This document shows, piece after piece, positions 42,622 through 50,943 of a stretch of DNA of 64,000 nt. The notes under the pieces are model-generated. The model was not told the DNA's origin, made no database searches, and saw only the letters and a list, made by a program, of their open reading frames with translations. Source of the stretch: Slackia sp. ZJ119 (GTDB taxonomy: Bacteria > Actinomycetota > Coriobacteriia > Coriobacteriales > Eggerthellaceae); the NCBI RefSeq assembly GCF_011039175.1, contig NZ_JAAKEN010000003.1:1-64000 (forward strand), in the 5' to 3' direction. A program made the translations under genes and the position numbers. How positions within the stretch are numbered: the first letter of the stretch is position 1; each line of letters starts with the position of its first letter.

Positions 42622-42717
42622 CGTGGGCGGGCAAAAGGAAGGTTTCGGGTGCGCAACGAAGGCGGGCCGCGCGTCTGTGAAACTTGCGAATACCGCATGG
42701 CCCCAACCGGCTCACTT

Positions 42718-42723
42718 TATAAT
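42718..42723 (+). promoter_or_regulatory. Candidate -10 box for murA
   Basis: Consensus TATAAT 48 bp before the murA start; no clear -35 at the right distance. Confidence 0.5.
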
Positions 42724-42770
42724 ATGAGGCATTCATCAAGTGCTTTGCAGGTTTTGCAGGGAGGTTTGCC

Positions 42771-44054
42771 ATGGCGGAAGAGATGATCGTCGTCGAGGGG
42801 AATCGCACGCTTTGCGGAGAAGTGGCCGTCGGCGGCGCGAAGAACTCCGCGCTCAAGCTCATGGCGGCCTCGCTCGTCGGCCAGGGTCTTGTGCGCCTGC
42901 ACAACGTTCCGCGCATTTCCGACATCGAGATCATGGCGCAGGTGCTGCGGGGCCTGGGCGCTGCAGTCGAGCGCGACGGCCACAGCCTGACCATCGACAC
43001 GAGCGCGGTGAACAACTGCGAAACGCCTTACGAGCTCGTGTCGAAGATGCGTGCGAGCATTTCGGTGCTGGGGCCGCTCATCGCCCGCTTCGGCCATGCC
43101 CGCGTGTCCATGCCGGGCGGCTGCCGGATCGGCGCCCGCAAGATAGACATGCACCTGGTGGGCCTCGAAGCGCTTGGCGTGGAATTCGACATCGACCACG
43201 GCTTTCTGAACGCTTCGACGCCGCACGGGCTGCGCGGCACCGACATAGCGCTCGACTTCCCCAGCGTCGGCGCGACCGAAAACCTCATGATGGCGGCCAT
43301 CGTCGCCAAGGGATCGACCTTCATCGAGAACGCGGCCCGCGAGCCGGAGATCGTCGATTTGGCGAACATGCTCAACGAAATGGGCTGCCGCGTGAAAGGC
43401 GCCGGATCGTCGGTCATCGAGATCGAAGGCGTCGAGCTGGCCAGCCTGCATCCCTGCGAGCACACGACCGTCGGCGACCGCATCGAGGCCGGCACGTTTT
43501 TGACCGGCGGGGCGCTCACGGGCGGCCCGGTGACGGTGCGCGGCGTCGATCCGGGCTTTCTGCGCATGGCGCTCATGAAGTTCGAGGCGATGGGCTGCGA
43601 CGTCGAGACGGGCCCGGACAGCGTCACCGTTTCGCGCACGCGCCCGCTTGCGGCCATCGATCTGCAGACGTTGCCGCACCCCGGCTTTCCGACCGATCTG
43701 CAAGCCCAGTTTATGCTGCTGGCAACGTGCGCCTCGGGTGTGTCGGTCATCACGGAGAACGTGTTCGAGAACCGGTTCATGTTCGCGGCCGAGCTCATGC
43801 GCATGGGCGCCGACATCACGATCGAAGACCACCACGCCATCGTGCGCGGCGTCGATCGGCTGCAAGGGGCCGACGTGTCGTCGACCGACCTGCGCGCCGG
43901 GGCGACGCTCGTGCTGGCGGGCCTCATCGCGGAAGGCCAGACGCGCGTGCATTGCATCAGCCACATCGACCGCGGCTACGAGGACTACGCAGGCAAGCTG
44001 CAGTCGCTCGGGGCGGCCGTGAAGCGCGTGCCGGTCGCAGACGGCCAGGAATAA
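42771..44054 (+). CDS. murA: UDP-GlcNAc 1-carboxyvinyltransferase
   Basis: 427 aa, standard length. It transfers enolpyruvate from PEP to UDP-GlcNAc, the first committed step of peptidoglycan synthesis. AKNSALKL carries the conserved Lys/Asn; the catalytic Cys118 in MPGGCRIGARKIDMHL is the residue attacked by fosfomycin. FPTDLQAQ and the late IDRGYE are also present. GGAGG lies 8 nt before the ATG. The LCP-family gene starts 10 bp downstream. Confidence 0.97.
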   Translation: MAEEMIVVEGNRTLCGEVAVGGAKNSALKLMAASLVGQGLVRLHNVPRISDIEIMAQVLRGLGAAVERDGHSLTIDTSAVNNCETPYELVSKMRASISVLGPLIARFGHARVSMPGGCRIGARKIDMHLVGLEALGVEFDIDHGFLNASTPHGLRGTDIALDFPSVGATENLMMAAIVAKGSTFIENAAREPEIVDLANMLNEMGCRVKGAGSSVIEIEGVELASLHPCEHTTVGDRIEAGTFLTGGALTGGPVTVRGVDPGFLRMALMKFEAMGCDVETGPDSVTVSRTRPLAAIDLQTLPHPGFPTDLQAQFMLLATCASGVSVITENVFENRFMFAAELMRMGADITIEDHHAIVRGVDRLQGADVSSTDLRAGATLVLAGLIAEGQTRVHCISHIDRGYEDYAGKLQSLGAAVKRVPVADGQE

Positions 44055-44064
44055 AGGCGCGTCC

Positions 44065-45552
44065 ATGCCGAGCAAACGGAAAGGCTTTTCGGCGTCGCAG
44101 TCGAAGCACACCTCGCGCAGGATCAGGTCGGCGATGCTCGGCACGCACGCCGGCGCCGCGCCGCACGCGTCGGGCCGCATGAACGCCGACCGCGTGGGGT
44201 TTTCCAACGCGCGTCGGCAGAAGCGGGCCACGCGCGGCTATGTGACCAACGTCATGCCCTACGGCAGCGACTACGCCACGCGCGGCTCGCGGGTGAGCGA
44301 GCGGAAGTTCGCCAAGGAAGTGCATCGCCAGGGCATGAAGCGGCGCGTGCTGCTCGTCGTCGGCTGCATCGTTGCGGCGGCGGCCGTGGCGGCGGCCGTG
44401 GGCATGACCACGTGGTACGGCTCGCTCGAGGCGAGCATCTCGCTTGGCGATTCCGACGCGCCGTCTGCTTTGACGTCGGCGGAAGAGGGTGCGCCGTTTT
44501 ACACGCTCGTGGCCGCAAGCCTCGACGACGCCAACCCCGACGCCCCCAACGCGACCGTCGACGCGCTGGCGCTCGTGCGTGTCGACGAAGAGCGCAAGCA
44601 GGCGACCATTCTGAACGTGCCGCCCAACATCCAAACGACGCTGTCCGACGGCAACGCCTACACGCTCTCCAGCGCCCAGGCGGAAAAAGGCGACGCGGCG
44701 CTCATCCGCTCGATGTCGGCGCTCATCGACGTGTCGGTGGCCCACTACGTGAAGGCCGACGCGAGCGGCATCATCGAGCTGGTGGAGGCGCTCGGCGGCC
44801 TTGAGGTGAACGTGCGCGAAGAGGTCGACGACCCTGCGGCGGGCGGCACCTACATTCCGGCGGGCACGCAGACGCTCGACGGGCGGGGCGTGCTCACGCT
44901 TTTGCGGGCGACGAACTTCACGGAAGGGATCGACCAGCAGGCCCAAAACGGGCGGGACGTGCTGCAGGCGCTGTCGCTTCGCCTGGTGAGCGGCGGGCAG
45001 GGAGAGCTGTTCGGCATCGTGGACCGCACGGACCACCCGTTCGGAACGGACGTGGGCATCAACGATGCGGGCTCGATCGCCGACGCCATGGCGGCGACCG
45101 ACCCGGCAAGCGTGTTCGGGACGTTGGTTCCCGGCTACGAATACGAGCGCGACGGCGTGAAGTACTACAGCGTCACGAGCGACGCGCTGGCGGCGGTGAT
45201 GGAGGCGGTCGAGGCGGGGGAGGACCCCGCCGCCTTGGAGGACGAGTCGACGGTGCCGCCCGACAGCTTCACGCTCACCATCCGCAACGGCGCGGCCATC
45301 ACGGGCGCGGCTGCCGCGATGGAAAAGACGCTTTCGGGCCTTGGCTTCGACGTGGTGGACGTGGGCAACACCGACACCGACGCCTACAACGAAACGCTCG
45401 TCATCTACAAAGACGACGAGTTCGCGCCGGCCGCCCAGACCGTCATCGACACGCTGGGAATGGGGCGCGGCGTGCTGGACCAGCAGGGCTTCTACACGTT
45501 CGACTCCGACGTGCTGCTGGTCATAGGGAAGGACTGGAAGCCTGTCGAATAA
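44065..45552 (+). CDS. LytR-CpsA-Psr family protein with LytR_C domain, divergent active site
   Basis: 495 aa. A basic, probably disordered cytoplasmic N-terminus (~90 residues) precedes a membrane helix (94-116), an LCP-like domain (~140-315) and a LytR_C domain (~385-485). LCP enzymes attach teichoic-acid-type polymers to peptidoglycan. Here the usual PRD is NVPPN (184-188) and the Arg-rich R.R block is LLRATN (279-284), so several residues known to bind the pyrophosphate are replaced. It may be inactive or use another substrate. AAAGG precedes the ATG. Confidence 0.8.
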   Translation: MPSKRKGFSASQSKHTSRRIRSAMLGTHAGAAPHASGRMNADRVGFSNARRQKRATRGYVTNVMPYGSDYATRGSRVSERKFAKEVHRQGMKRRVLLVVGCIVAAAAVAAAVGMTTWYGSLEASISLGDSDAPSALTSAEEGAPFYTLVAASLDDANPDAPNATVDALALVRVDEERKQATILNVPPNIQTTLSDGNAYTLSSAQAEKGDAALIRSMSALIDVSVAHYVKADASGIIELVEALGGLEVNVREEVDDPAAGGTYIPAGTQTLDGRGVLTLLRATNFTEGIDQQAQNGRDVLQALSLRLVSGGQGELFGIVDRTDHPFGTDVGINDAGSIADAMAATDPASVFGTLVPGYEYERDGVKYYSVTSDALAAVMEAVEAGEDPAALEDESTVPPDSFTLTIRNGAAITGAAAAMEKTLSGLGFDVVDVGNTDTDAYNETLVIYKDDEFAPAAQTVIDTLGMGRGVLDQQGFYTFDSDVLLVIGKDWKPVE

Positions 45553-45612
45553 GGCCGGGAAGCCCTGCGCCGCGCCTTCGCTGGCGGTCTTTGCAACGAC
45601 CTGTGTGCTTTC

Positions 45613-45641
45613 TTATGCGCATCGCGCCCCTGTGGTAGAAT
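45613..45641 (+). promoter_or_regulatory. Candidate promoter of the NifU-like gene
   Basis: TTATGC (45613-45618) and TAGAAT (45636-45641) are 17 bp apart, ~58 bp before the start codon. The -35 match is weak. Confidence 0.45.
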
Positions 45642-45698
45642 GTCGGCCATATATTTGTGCGCCTGCCTTGTGGGCGCGTGTGACGTTAGGAGTTTCAC

Positions 45699-45932
45699 AT
45701 GGTTGACAAAAACGATGTCGCAGCGGTGCTCGACCTTATCCGCCCGAGTTTGCAGGCAGACGGCGGCGACGTGCGTCTGGTGGAAGTGTCCGACGACGGC
45801 GTGGTGTCGGTGGAGCTGCAGGGCGCCTGCAAGGGCTGCCCGATGTCGCAGATGACGCTGGCCAACGGCGTCGAGCGCATCCTGAAAGAGCGCGTGCCCG
45901 GCGTGACCCGTGTCGTGCCGGCCGACCTGTAA
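45699..45932 (+). CDS. NifU C-terminal-domain Fe-S scaffold
   Basis: 77 aa, matching the single-domain NifU-like scaffold (Nfu). LIRPSLQADGGDVRLVEV and GACKGCPMSQMTL contain the DGGD and CxxC signatures; the two Cys would hold a 4Fe-4S cluster at a dimer interface for transfer to client proteins. TTAGGAG precedes the ATG. Confidence 0.93.
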   Translation: MVDKNDVAAVLDLIRPSLQADGGDVRLVEVSDDGVVSVELQGACKGCPMSQMTLANGVERILKERVPGVTRVVPADL

Positions 45933-45943
45933 GGCGGACGTCC

Positions 45944-46243
45944 ATGGAGGGCGCTGCGCGATGCTGGACGCTGCGCGGCTGCGACGATGAAATGCAGTCC
46001 CGCTGCCCGCACAACGTGCCGGGCGAGCCGTGTCCGGCCGATTGCCACTATGCCGCCTGTGACCGGCCGACCCATGCGGTGTGCGAAGACGTGCTCGTGC
46101 TGCTCAATCCCACGCGCGACTACGACGCCAGCGTGAAAGAAGTCTGTCGCGTCTGCACGCATTTCCTCACGCACGGCCCCGACGTGGCCGATCGCGGGGA
46201 AGGCGTGGTGCGCCAGGGAAATCCCAACCGCTTTCTTCTGTAA
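45944..46243 (+). CDS. Cys-rich 99-residue protein of unknown function
   Basis: Starts 11 bp after the NifU-like gene and ends before a strong terminator, so it is probably co-transcribed. Nine Cys residues among 99: one in CWTLRGC with its partner, then CPHN, CPADC, AAC, VC and a final CRVC. The spacing suggests zinc or Fe-S binding, but I do not recognise the family. The ribosome site is modest (AAGGCGG). No signal peptide or membrane segment. Confidence 0.6.
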   Translation: MEGAARCWTLRGCDDEMQSRCPHNVPGEPCPADCHYAACDRPTHAVCEDVLVLLNPTRDYDASVKEVCRVCTHFLTHGPDVADRGEGVVRQGNPNRFLL

Positions 46244-46256
46244 GCTTCGAAGTTTC

Positions 46257-46285
46257 GGGCCGCACATGGTGCGGCCCTCCTTTTC
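46257..46285 (+). terminator. Terminator of the NifU-like/Cys-rich operon
   Basis: GGGCCGCAC and GTGCGGCCC form a perfect 9-bp stem with a three-base loop, then TCCTTTTC and more T-rich sequence. Confidence 0.85.
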
Positions 46286-46363
46286 TTCTTTTTCGCGGCA
46301 TTCGCGTCCCGGCCGTTCGCCGCGCGACCGTTTTTCGTTTCGGCCCGCAATCGAAGGTGATCC

Positions 46364-47209
46364 ATGCTCAACGATCTGTATCAATCGCTCGACCCCGTAG
46401 CCTTTTTCGTCGGACCGCTGGCGGTTCGGTGGTACGGGCTGGCCTACGTGCTCGGTTTCGCCATCGCCGCGCTCGTCATCTGGCGCGTTGCGAAGCGCTG
46501 GAAGCTCGACATCGACGCCGACGCGGTGCTGACGGTCATCCTCTGCGCCATCATCGGCATCATCGTGGGCGCCCGGCTCGGGTACGTGCTCGTGTACGGC
46601 GACGGCTACTACTTCGAGCATCCGTTGGAGATCTTTGCGTTCAACCACGGCGGCATGAGCTTTCACGGCGGCCTTGTGGGGGCGCTGCTCTCCGGCATCG
46701 TGTCGGCCCGGATCACGCATGTGCCGTTCTTGACGCTGGCCGACCTGGGCTGCATCGGGGCGCCGCTCGGGCTGTTTTTCGGGCGCTGCGCCAACTTCGT
46801 GAACGGCGAGCTGTGGGGGGCGCCGACCAGCCTGCCGTGGGGCGTGGTGTTCGGAGGCTCGGCGGGCGTGATGCCGCGCCACCCCTCGCAGCTCTACGAA
46901 GCGCTGCTGGAAGGCCTTGTCGTCTTCATCGTGCTGTACGCCTTGTCGCGGCGAGTGCCGCCGCGCCCGCGCGGCACGTTCATCGGGCTGTTCTTGACGA
47001 TGTACGGGGCGTTTCGCTTTCTCGTTGAGTTCGTGCGCGAGCCTGACGTGCAGCTGGGGTATCTGTGGGGCGGATGGCTCACGATGGGACAGGTGCTGTC
47101 CGTGCCGCTTGTCGTGGCGGGCGTCGCCATCTTGGCGTATGCCTGCGTGAAGAAGCTGCCCCAGAAAGGCGTCGACCGCCTGGCCGTGCCGCGCGGGACG
47201 GACGGCTAG
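46364..47209 (+). CDS. lgt: Prolipoprotein diacylglyceryl transferase
   Basis: 281 aa with seven hydrophobic segments. It attaches diacylglycerol to the lipobox Cys of exported prolipoproteins. RWYGLAYVLGF, GGMSFHGG (the essential His region) and FFGRCANFVNGELWG (the Lgt signature) are intact, with RHPSQLYEALLEG later. GAAGGTGATCC precedes the ATG at 46364. Confidence 0.96.
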   Translation: MLNDLYQSLDPVAFFVGPLAVRWYGLAYVLGFAIAALVIWRVAKRWKLDIDADAVLTVILCAIIGIIVGARLGYVLVYGDGYYFEHPLEIFAFNHGGMSFHGGLVGALLSGIVSARITHVPFLTLADLGCIGAPLGLFFGRCANFVNGELWGAPTSLPWGVVFGGSAGVMPRHPSQLYEALLEGLVVFIVLYALSRRVPPRPRGTFIGLFLTMYGAFRFLVEFVREPDVQLGYLWGGWLTMGQVLSVPLVVAGVAILAYACVKKLPQKGVDRLAVPRGTDG

Positions 47210-47406
47210 GCGGCCGTCCCCCACAGGGAAAACAATGCGTCGGCTGCGACGCGGCCGCCTTTGTGACCAGGCCGTTTCCTTTCCGCGGCCCTTCCTGAGC
47301 CGTTGCCGCCCTTTTCGGCTCCAGCGTTTTTCAACGTCGCGTTACGGTTTTCCTTCAACGCTGTGGACACGTCCGCCTTGTCGTCCCATCGATGACGGGC
47401 GAGCCG

Positions 47407-47412
47407 TATAAT
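47407..47412 (+). promoter_or_regulatory. Candidate -10 box for superoxide reductase
   Basis: Consensus TATAAT, giving a ~38-nt leader to the ATG at 47457. The nearest TTGTCG is too far (23 bp) to be a normal -35. Confidence 0.5.
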
Positions 47413-47456
47413 AGATGCGTTCGTTTTCGAAGCACCGTTTAAGGAGGAATCTGCAT

Positions 47457-47831
47457 ATGAAGTTCTACAAGTGCGAAGTGTGCGGCAACATCGCCGTCAA
47501 AGTGTTCGATTCCGGCAAGAACCTGTCGTGCTGCGGCCAGGAAATGACCGAGCTCGTCGCGAACACGACCGACGCCGCCGTTGAAAAGCATGTGCCTGAA
47601 GTGACGGTCGACGGCGCGGGCGTGCACGTGCAGGTCGGCTCGGTCGAGCATCCGATGCTTCCCGAGCACTACATCGCGTTCGTGTGCCTGGAAACGGAGC
47701 AGGGCTGCCAAATCGCTGAGCTGACCTCGGACGACAAGCCCGTGGTCGATTTCGTGACGGCCGAAGGCGACAAGCCAGTGCGCGTGTACGAATACTGCAA
47801 CCTCCATGGGCTGTGGGTGGCCGAAATCTAA
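47457..47831 (+). CDS. Desulfoferrodoxin-type superoxide reductase
   Basis: 124 aa. The N-terminal desulforedoxin centre has CEVCG and CCGQEM, four Cys for the first iron. The catalytic iron site uses His in EKHVPEV and VEHPMLPEHYI, and the Cys/His of CNLHGLW. It reduces superoxide to peroxide without making oxygen, typical of anaerobes. A perfect AAGGAGG ribosome site precedes the ATG. It probably draws electrons from rubredoxin; a rubredoxin-fused flavoprotein is encoded at 51676. Confidence 0.95.
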   Translation: MKFYKCEVCGNIAVKVFDSGKNLSCCGQEMTELVANTTDAAVEKHVPEVTVDGAGVHVQVGSVEHPMLPEHYIAFVCLETEQGCQIAELTSDDKPVVDFVTAEGDKPVRVYEYCNLHGLWVAEI

Positions 47832-47853
47832 GAAGAGCCTTCCGATCCGATGC

Positions 47854-47895
47854 AAAAGCCGGTTGTCCTCCCTGCAAGGGCGACCGGCTTTTTTT
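47854..47895 (+). terminator. Terminator of superoxide reductase
   Basis: AAAAGCCGGTTG pairs with CGACCGGCTTTT (one G-T), enclosing a smaller hairpin and followed by TTTT. Confidence 0.88.
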
Positions 47896-48006
47896 CTCGG
47901 GAAACGTTGAGCGGCGCAGTCATCAATGCTTCCCGGGCTTGGCTGCAAAACCAGTTTCCAAGGCGTCGCAGACGCCGTGATTGGCGCTTTTGAGAAAGGA
48001 ACGCCG

Positions 48007-49470
48007 ATGCCCAAGAAAACCAAGCACACGAAGATCGTGTGCACGCTCGGTCCCGCCGTCGATTCCGACGAGGCGGTGCGCGGGCTGATAGAGGCCGGCA
48101 TGGACGTGGCGCGTCTGAACTTCTCGCACGGCAGCCACGACGAGCACCGAGCTCGCATGGACCGCGTGCGCCGGGTGCGCGAGGCGCTGCAGGATCCCTG
48201 CGCGATGCTGCTCGACACCGCCGGCCCGGAGATCCGCACCGGGCTTTTGCGCGGCGGTGAGCCGGTGACCTTGGAGGTGGGCGCTGCGTTCACGCTGTTC
48301 TCCGCCGAACGCGAAGGCGACGCGAGCGGCGTGGGCCAGACGTGGCCCGGGCTTGCAAAGGCCGTGTCGGTCGGCGACGACATTTTGGTGGACGACGGGC
48401 TCATCGGGCTGCGCGTCGTGCGCATCGAAGGCGAAAACGTGGTCTGCGAAGTGCTCAACGGCGGCGTGCTGGGCCAGCGGAAATCCGTCAACGTCCCCGG
48501 CGTGGAGGTGCCGTTTCCGGCGCTCACCGAAAAGGACCGCGAAGACGTGCTGTTCGGCATCGAGCAGAACATCGATTTCGTGGCCGTGTCGTTCGTGCGC
48601 AACGCCGACAGCGTGCGCGAGGTGCGGGCGTTTTTGGACTCGCACGGCGGGGACGACATTCTCATCATCGCGAAGATCGAGTGCGCGAGCGCGGTAGACT
48701 ACTTCGACGAGATTCTGGAAGCGGCCGACGGCATCATGATCGCGCGTGGCGACTTGGGCGTGGAGGTGGACGCGTCGCGCGTGCCGCACATCCAGAAGCG
48801 CATCATCCGCGCGTGCAACAAGCTGTCGAAGCCTTGCATCACGGCCACGCAGATGCTCGAATCGATGGTGAAGAACCCGCGGCCGACGCGTGCCGAAGCG
48901 GCGGACGTGGCCAATGCGGTCTACGACGGCACCGACGCCATCATGCTGTCGGGCGAAACGGCCGTGGGGGCCTATCCGGTAGAGGCCGTGCGCACGATGG
49001 TGCAGATCGCCATGGAAAGCGAGGTGCATTTGTACGAAGAGCACCGGCTCGACCGCCAGCGTGCCGACGCGTCGGTGTCGCTTGCCGTGGGGCAGGCCGC
49101 CGTGCTCACTGCAGAAAACGTGCACGCCTGCTGCATCATCGCGCCGACGATGTCGGGCCGCACCGCGCGTCTGATGTCGAACCTGCGTCCGCGCGTGCCC
49201 ATTTACGCGGTCACGCCGTTTCCCCGGGTCATGCGCCAACAGCAGCTGAACTGGGGCGTCATCTCCATGCTGGGCGACGTGCTCGGCTCGATGAACCACA
49301 TCGTCGACGCGGCGCAGCGGATAGTGCTTGAGCGGGGGCTGGTGAGCAAGGGCGACATCGCCGTGCTGACCGCGGGCGATCCGCACACCTCGCCGTCCAT
49401 CGATCCGCTTGAGCGTCCGAAGTCCCCGCGCGTGGCGGCGACGAACGTGATGTACGTGGTGCAAGTGTAG
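48007..49470 (+). CDS. pyk: Pyruvate kinase
   Basis: 487 aa. It converts PEP and ADP to pyruvate and ATP at the end of glycolysis. Conserved blocks: KIVCTLGPA, RLNFSHGSH, LLDTAGPEIRTG, IIAKIE, IMIARGDLGVEV and ATQMLESM (substrate Thr). The C-terminal ~110 residues form the usual allosteric domain; no PEP-utiliser extension. GAGAAAGGA precedes the ATG at 48007. Confidence 0.97.
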   Translation: MPKKTKHTKIVCTLGPAVDSDEAVRGLIEAGMDVARLNFSHGSHDEHRARMDRVRRVREALQDPCAMLLDTAGPEIRTGLLRGGEPVTLEVGAAFTLFSAEREGDASGVGQTWPGLAKAVSVGDDILVDDGLIGLRVVRIEGENVVCEVLNGGVLGQRKSVNVPGVEVPFPALTEKDREDVLFGIEQNIDFVAVSFVRNADSVREVRAFLDSHGGDDILIIAKIECASAVDYFDEILEAADGIMIARGDLGVEVDASRVPHIQKRIIRACNKLSKPCITATQMLESMVKNPRPTRAEAADVANAVYDGTDAIMLSGETAVGAYPVEAVRTMVQIAMESEVHLYEEHRLDRQRADASVSLAVGQAAVLTAENVHACCIIAPTMSGRTARLMSNLRPRVPIYAVTPFPRVMRQQQLNWGVISMLGDVLGSMNHIVDAAQRIVLERGLVSKGDIAVLTAGDPHTSPSIDPLERPKSPRVAATNVMYVVQV

Positions 49471-49488
49471 GTGCCGCCGGCGGTCTTT

Positions 49489-49497
49489 TGCTATACT
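49489..49497 (+). promoter_or_regulatory. Extended -10 element before the HipA-like gene
   Basis: TGC-TATACT, 20 bp after the pyk stop, gives the HipA-like gene its own start about 40 nt before the ATG. Confidence 0.55.
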
Positions 49498-49541
49498 GCC
49501 GAAAGAGGCTTTCGGCGCTGCGGAAAGGCGGTGTGCTGCTT

Positions 49542-50744
49542 ATGGGACTGGCTCGCTATACGCTCATGAGCAAGAACACGCCGGTGCTCGGGTTCGAGTA
49601 CGACCTTGACGCCCATCAAGCCGTGCGCGTCACGCGCATCGACTGCCGCGAAGCGGCGCCGGTCGGCATGGGCGACCGCCGCGGCGACATCGCCAAGCAC
49701 GACGTGAACTACTGGTGGCGCCATCGCGCCATTCCGCCGACGCGCGTCCAGATCGACCGGCTGCTTGCGAACTTGCAGCTTGACAGCACGCTCGTGCTTG
49801 CGGAGAAGAGCTTCGGCCTGTCGCTGTCGGACCGCTATTGGCTCAACGACGAAGACCATCCGCAGACCTGGGACGCCATAAACTTCTTTGACAACGATTT
49901 CTCGGACGACCTGGGGTTTCTCACGCTTGGACAAGACGGCGCCGGGTCGTCGCCCGACGCGCCCGACTACACGCGGGTCAGCCTGTCCTCGCCGAGCAGC
50001 ACGCTCGGCGGAGACTTGCTGAAGAAGTGGAAGATCGTTGACGGGAAGCGCGTGCTGCTGAAGGCCGGCGTCGGCGCGTTCAACCAGGAGCCGTACAACG
50101 AGGTCGCGGCCACTGCGCTGCACGAGCGCTTGATGGAGCCCGGCGAATTCACGCCGTACCGGCTGTTCGTCGACGGGCGGCGCGTGTATTCGGCCTGCGA
50201 CAACATGCTGGGGCCCGACGAGGAACTGGTTGCCGCCTGGGACGTGATCCACAACGCGAAGCAGCCGAACAACTTGTCTGACCTGCAGTTTTACGTGCAT
50301 CGCTGCGAGTGGCTGGGCTTGGACGCCGCACGGGTCACCACCGAGCTGGCGAAGATGTTCGCTGCCGATTTCGTGCTGGCCAACCGCGATCGGCACTATC
50401 GCAACTTCGGCGTCATCCGCAACGTGGAGACGCTCGAAGTCGTGCGCCTGGCGCCGGTGTTTGACAGCGGGTCGTGTCTGTGGTCGAACGCCGAGCTGCT
50501 GGAGCTGCCCGCCGACTTCGACTACGTCGCGAAGCCGTTCAAGCTCAACGGCATGAAGCCGGCCGACCAGGTGCGCCTGTTCGAGGGGCATTTCGAGTGG
50601 TTCAGCCCGTCGATGCTCGACGGCTATCCCGAACAGCTCGCCGGCATTCTGTCGCGCAATCCCAACATCCCCGAGCGGCGCATTCGGACGGTGGTCGAGC
50701 ACGTGGAGCGCAAGATCGAAGTGCTGTGCGCCATTGCGGCGTAG
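49542..50744 (+). CDS. HipA-like Ser/Thr kinase domain protein
   Basis: 400 aa. The catalytic core reads as Hip[20 protein letters not shown] supplies the catalytic Asp and metal-binding Asn, and [12 protein letters not shown] the second metal Asp; [14 protein letters not shown] resembles the ATP-binding Lys region. HipA kinases phosphorylate targets such as glutamyl-tRNA synthetase and arrest growth. No HipB-like antitoxin gene is adjacent, so it may not be a toxin-antitoxin module. The start is uncertain: ATG 49542 has GGAAAGG 13 nt upstream; GTG 49533 is an alternative. Confidence 0.75.
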   Translation: MGLARYTLMSKNTPVLGFEYDLDAHQAVRVTRIDCREAAPVGMGDRRGDIAKHDVNYWWRHRAIPPTRVQIDRLLANLQLDSTLVLAEKSFGLSLSDRYWLNDEDHPQTWDAINFFDNDFSDDLGFLTLGQDGAGSSPDAPDYTRVSLSSPSSTLGGDLLKKWKIVDGKRVLLKAGVGAFNQEPYNEVAATALHERLMEPGEFTPYRLFVDGRRVYSACDNMLGPDEELVAAWDVIHNAKQPNNLSDLQFYVHRCEWLGLDAARVTTELAKMFAADFVLANRDRHYRNFGVIRNVETLEVVRLAPVFDSGSCLWSNAELLELPADFDYVAKPFKLNGMKPADQVRLFEGHFEWFSPSMLDGYPEQLAGILSRNPNIPERRIRTVVEHVERKIEVLCAIAA

Positions 50745-50856
50745 GGGCGGCCGGTCCAGCGTCGGCGGCGTTGCCGGCCGCAGGACCACGAAGGCGGGGC
50801 GCGTCCGGCTTGGACGTTGGCCATCGCGTTTCCTCATGAACGTTTTGCGAAGGAGG

Positions 50857-50884
50857 TTGACGGCGCACGGCAGGGGAGTATCCT
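50857..50884 (+). promoter_or_regulatory. Predicted promoter of rpmE
   Basis: TTGACG (50857-50862) and TATCCT (50879-50884), 16 bp apart, predict a ~53-nt leader for rpmE. Confidence 0.65.
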
Positions 50885-50903
50885 TAAAAAGCTTGTCTAA
50901 TCC

Positions 50904-50924
50904 GCTTTGGTCGGTAACCAAAGC
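50904..50924 (+). promoter_or_regulatory. Leader hairpin just upstream of rpmE
   Basis: GCTTTGGT (50904-50911) and ACCAAAGC (50917-50924) form a perfect 8-bp stem with a CGGTA loop, 11 bp before AAGGAG. Its position suits an L31 autoregulatory leader; L31 leader RNAs are known in other bacteria, but I cannot confirm a family match. Confidence 0.55.
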
Positions 50925-50943
50925 ACGAAAAGGAGAACCTGTC

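Noticed and set aside
47897-47938. Possible further copy of the dispersed repeat (GGGAAACGTTGA ... TCAATGCTTCCC) before pyk
   Set aside because: Three mismatches between the ends and no A/B-type inner sequence; too weak to count.
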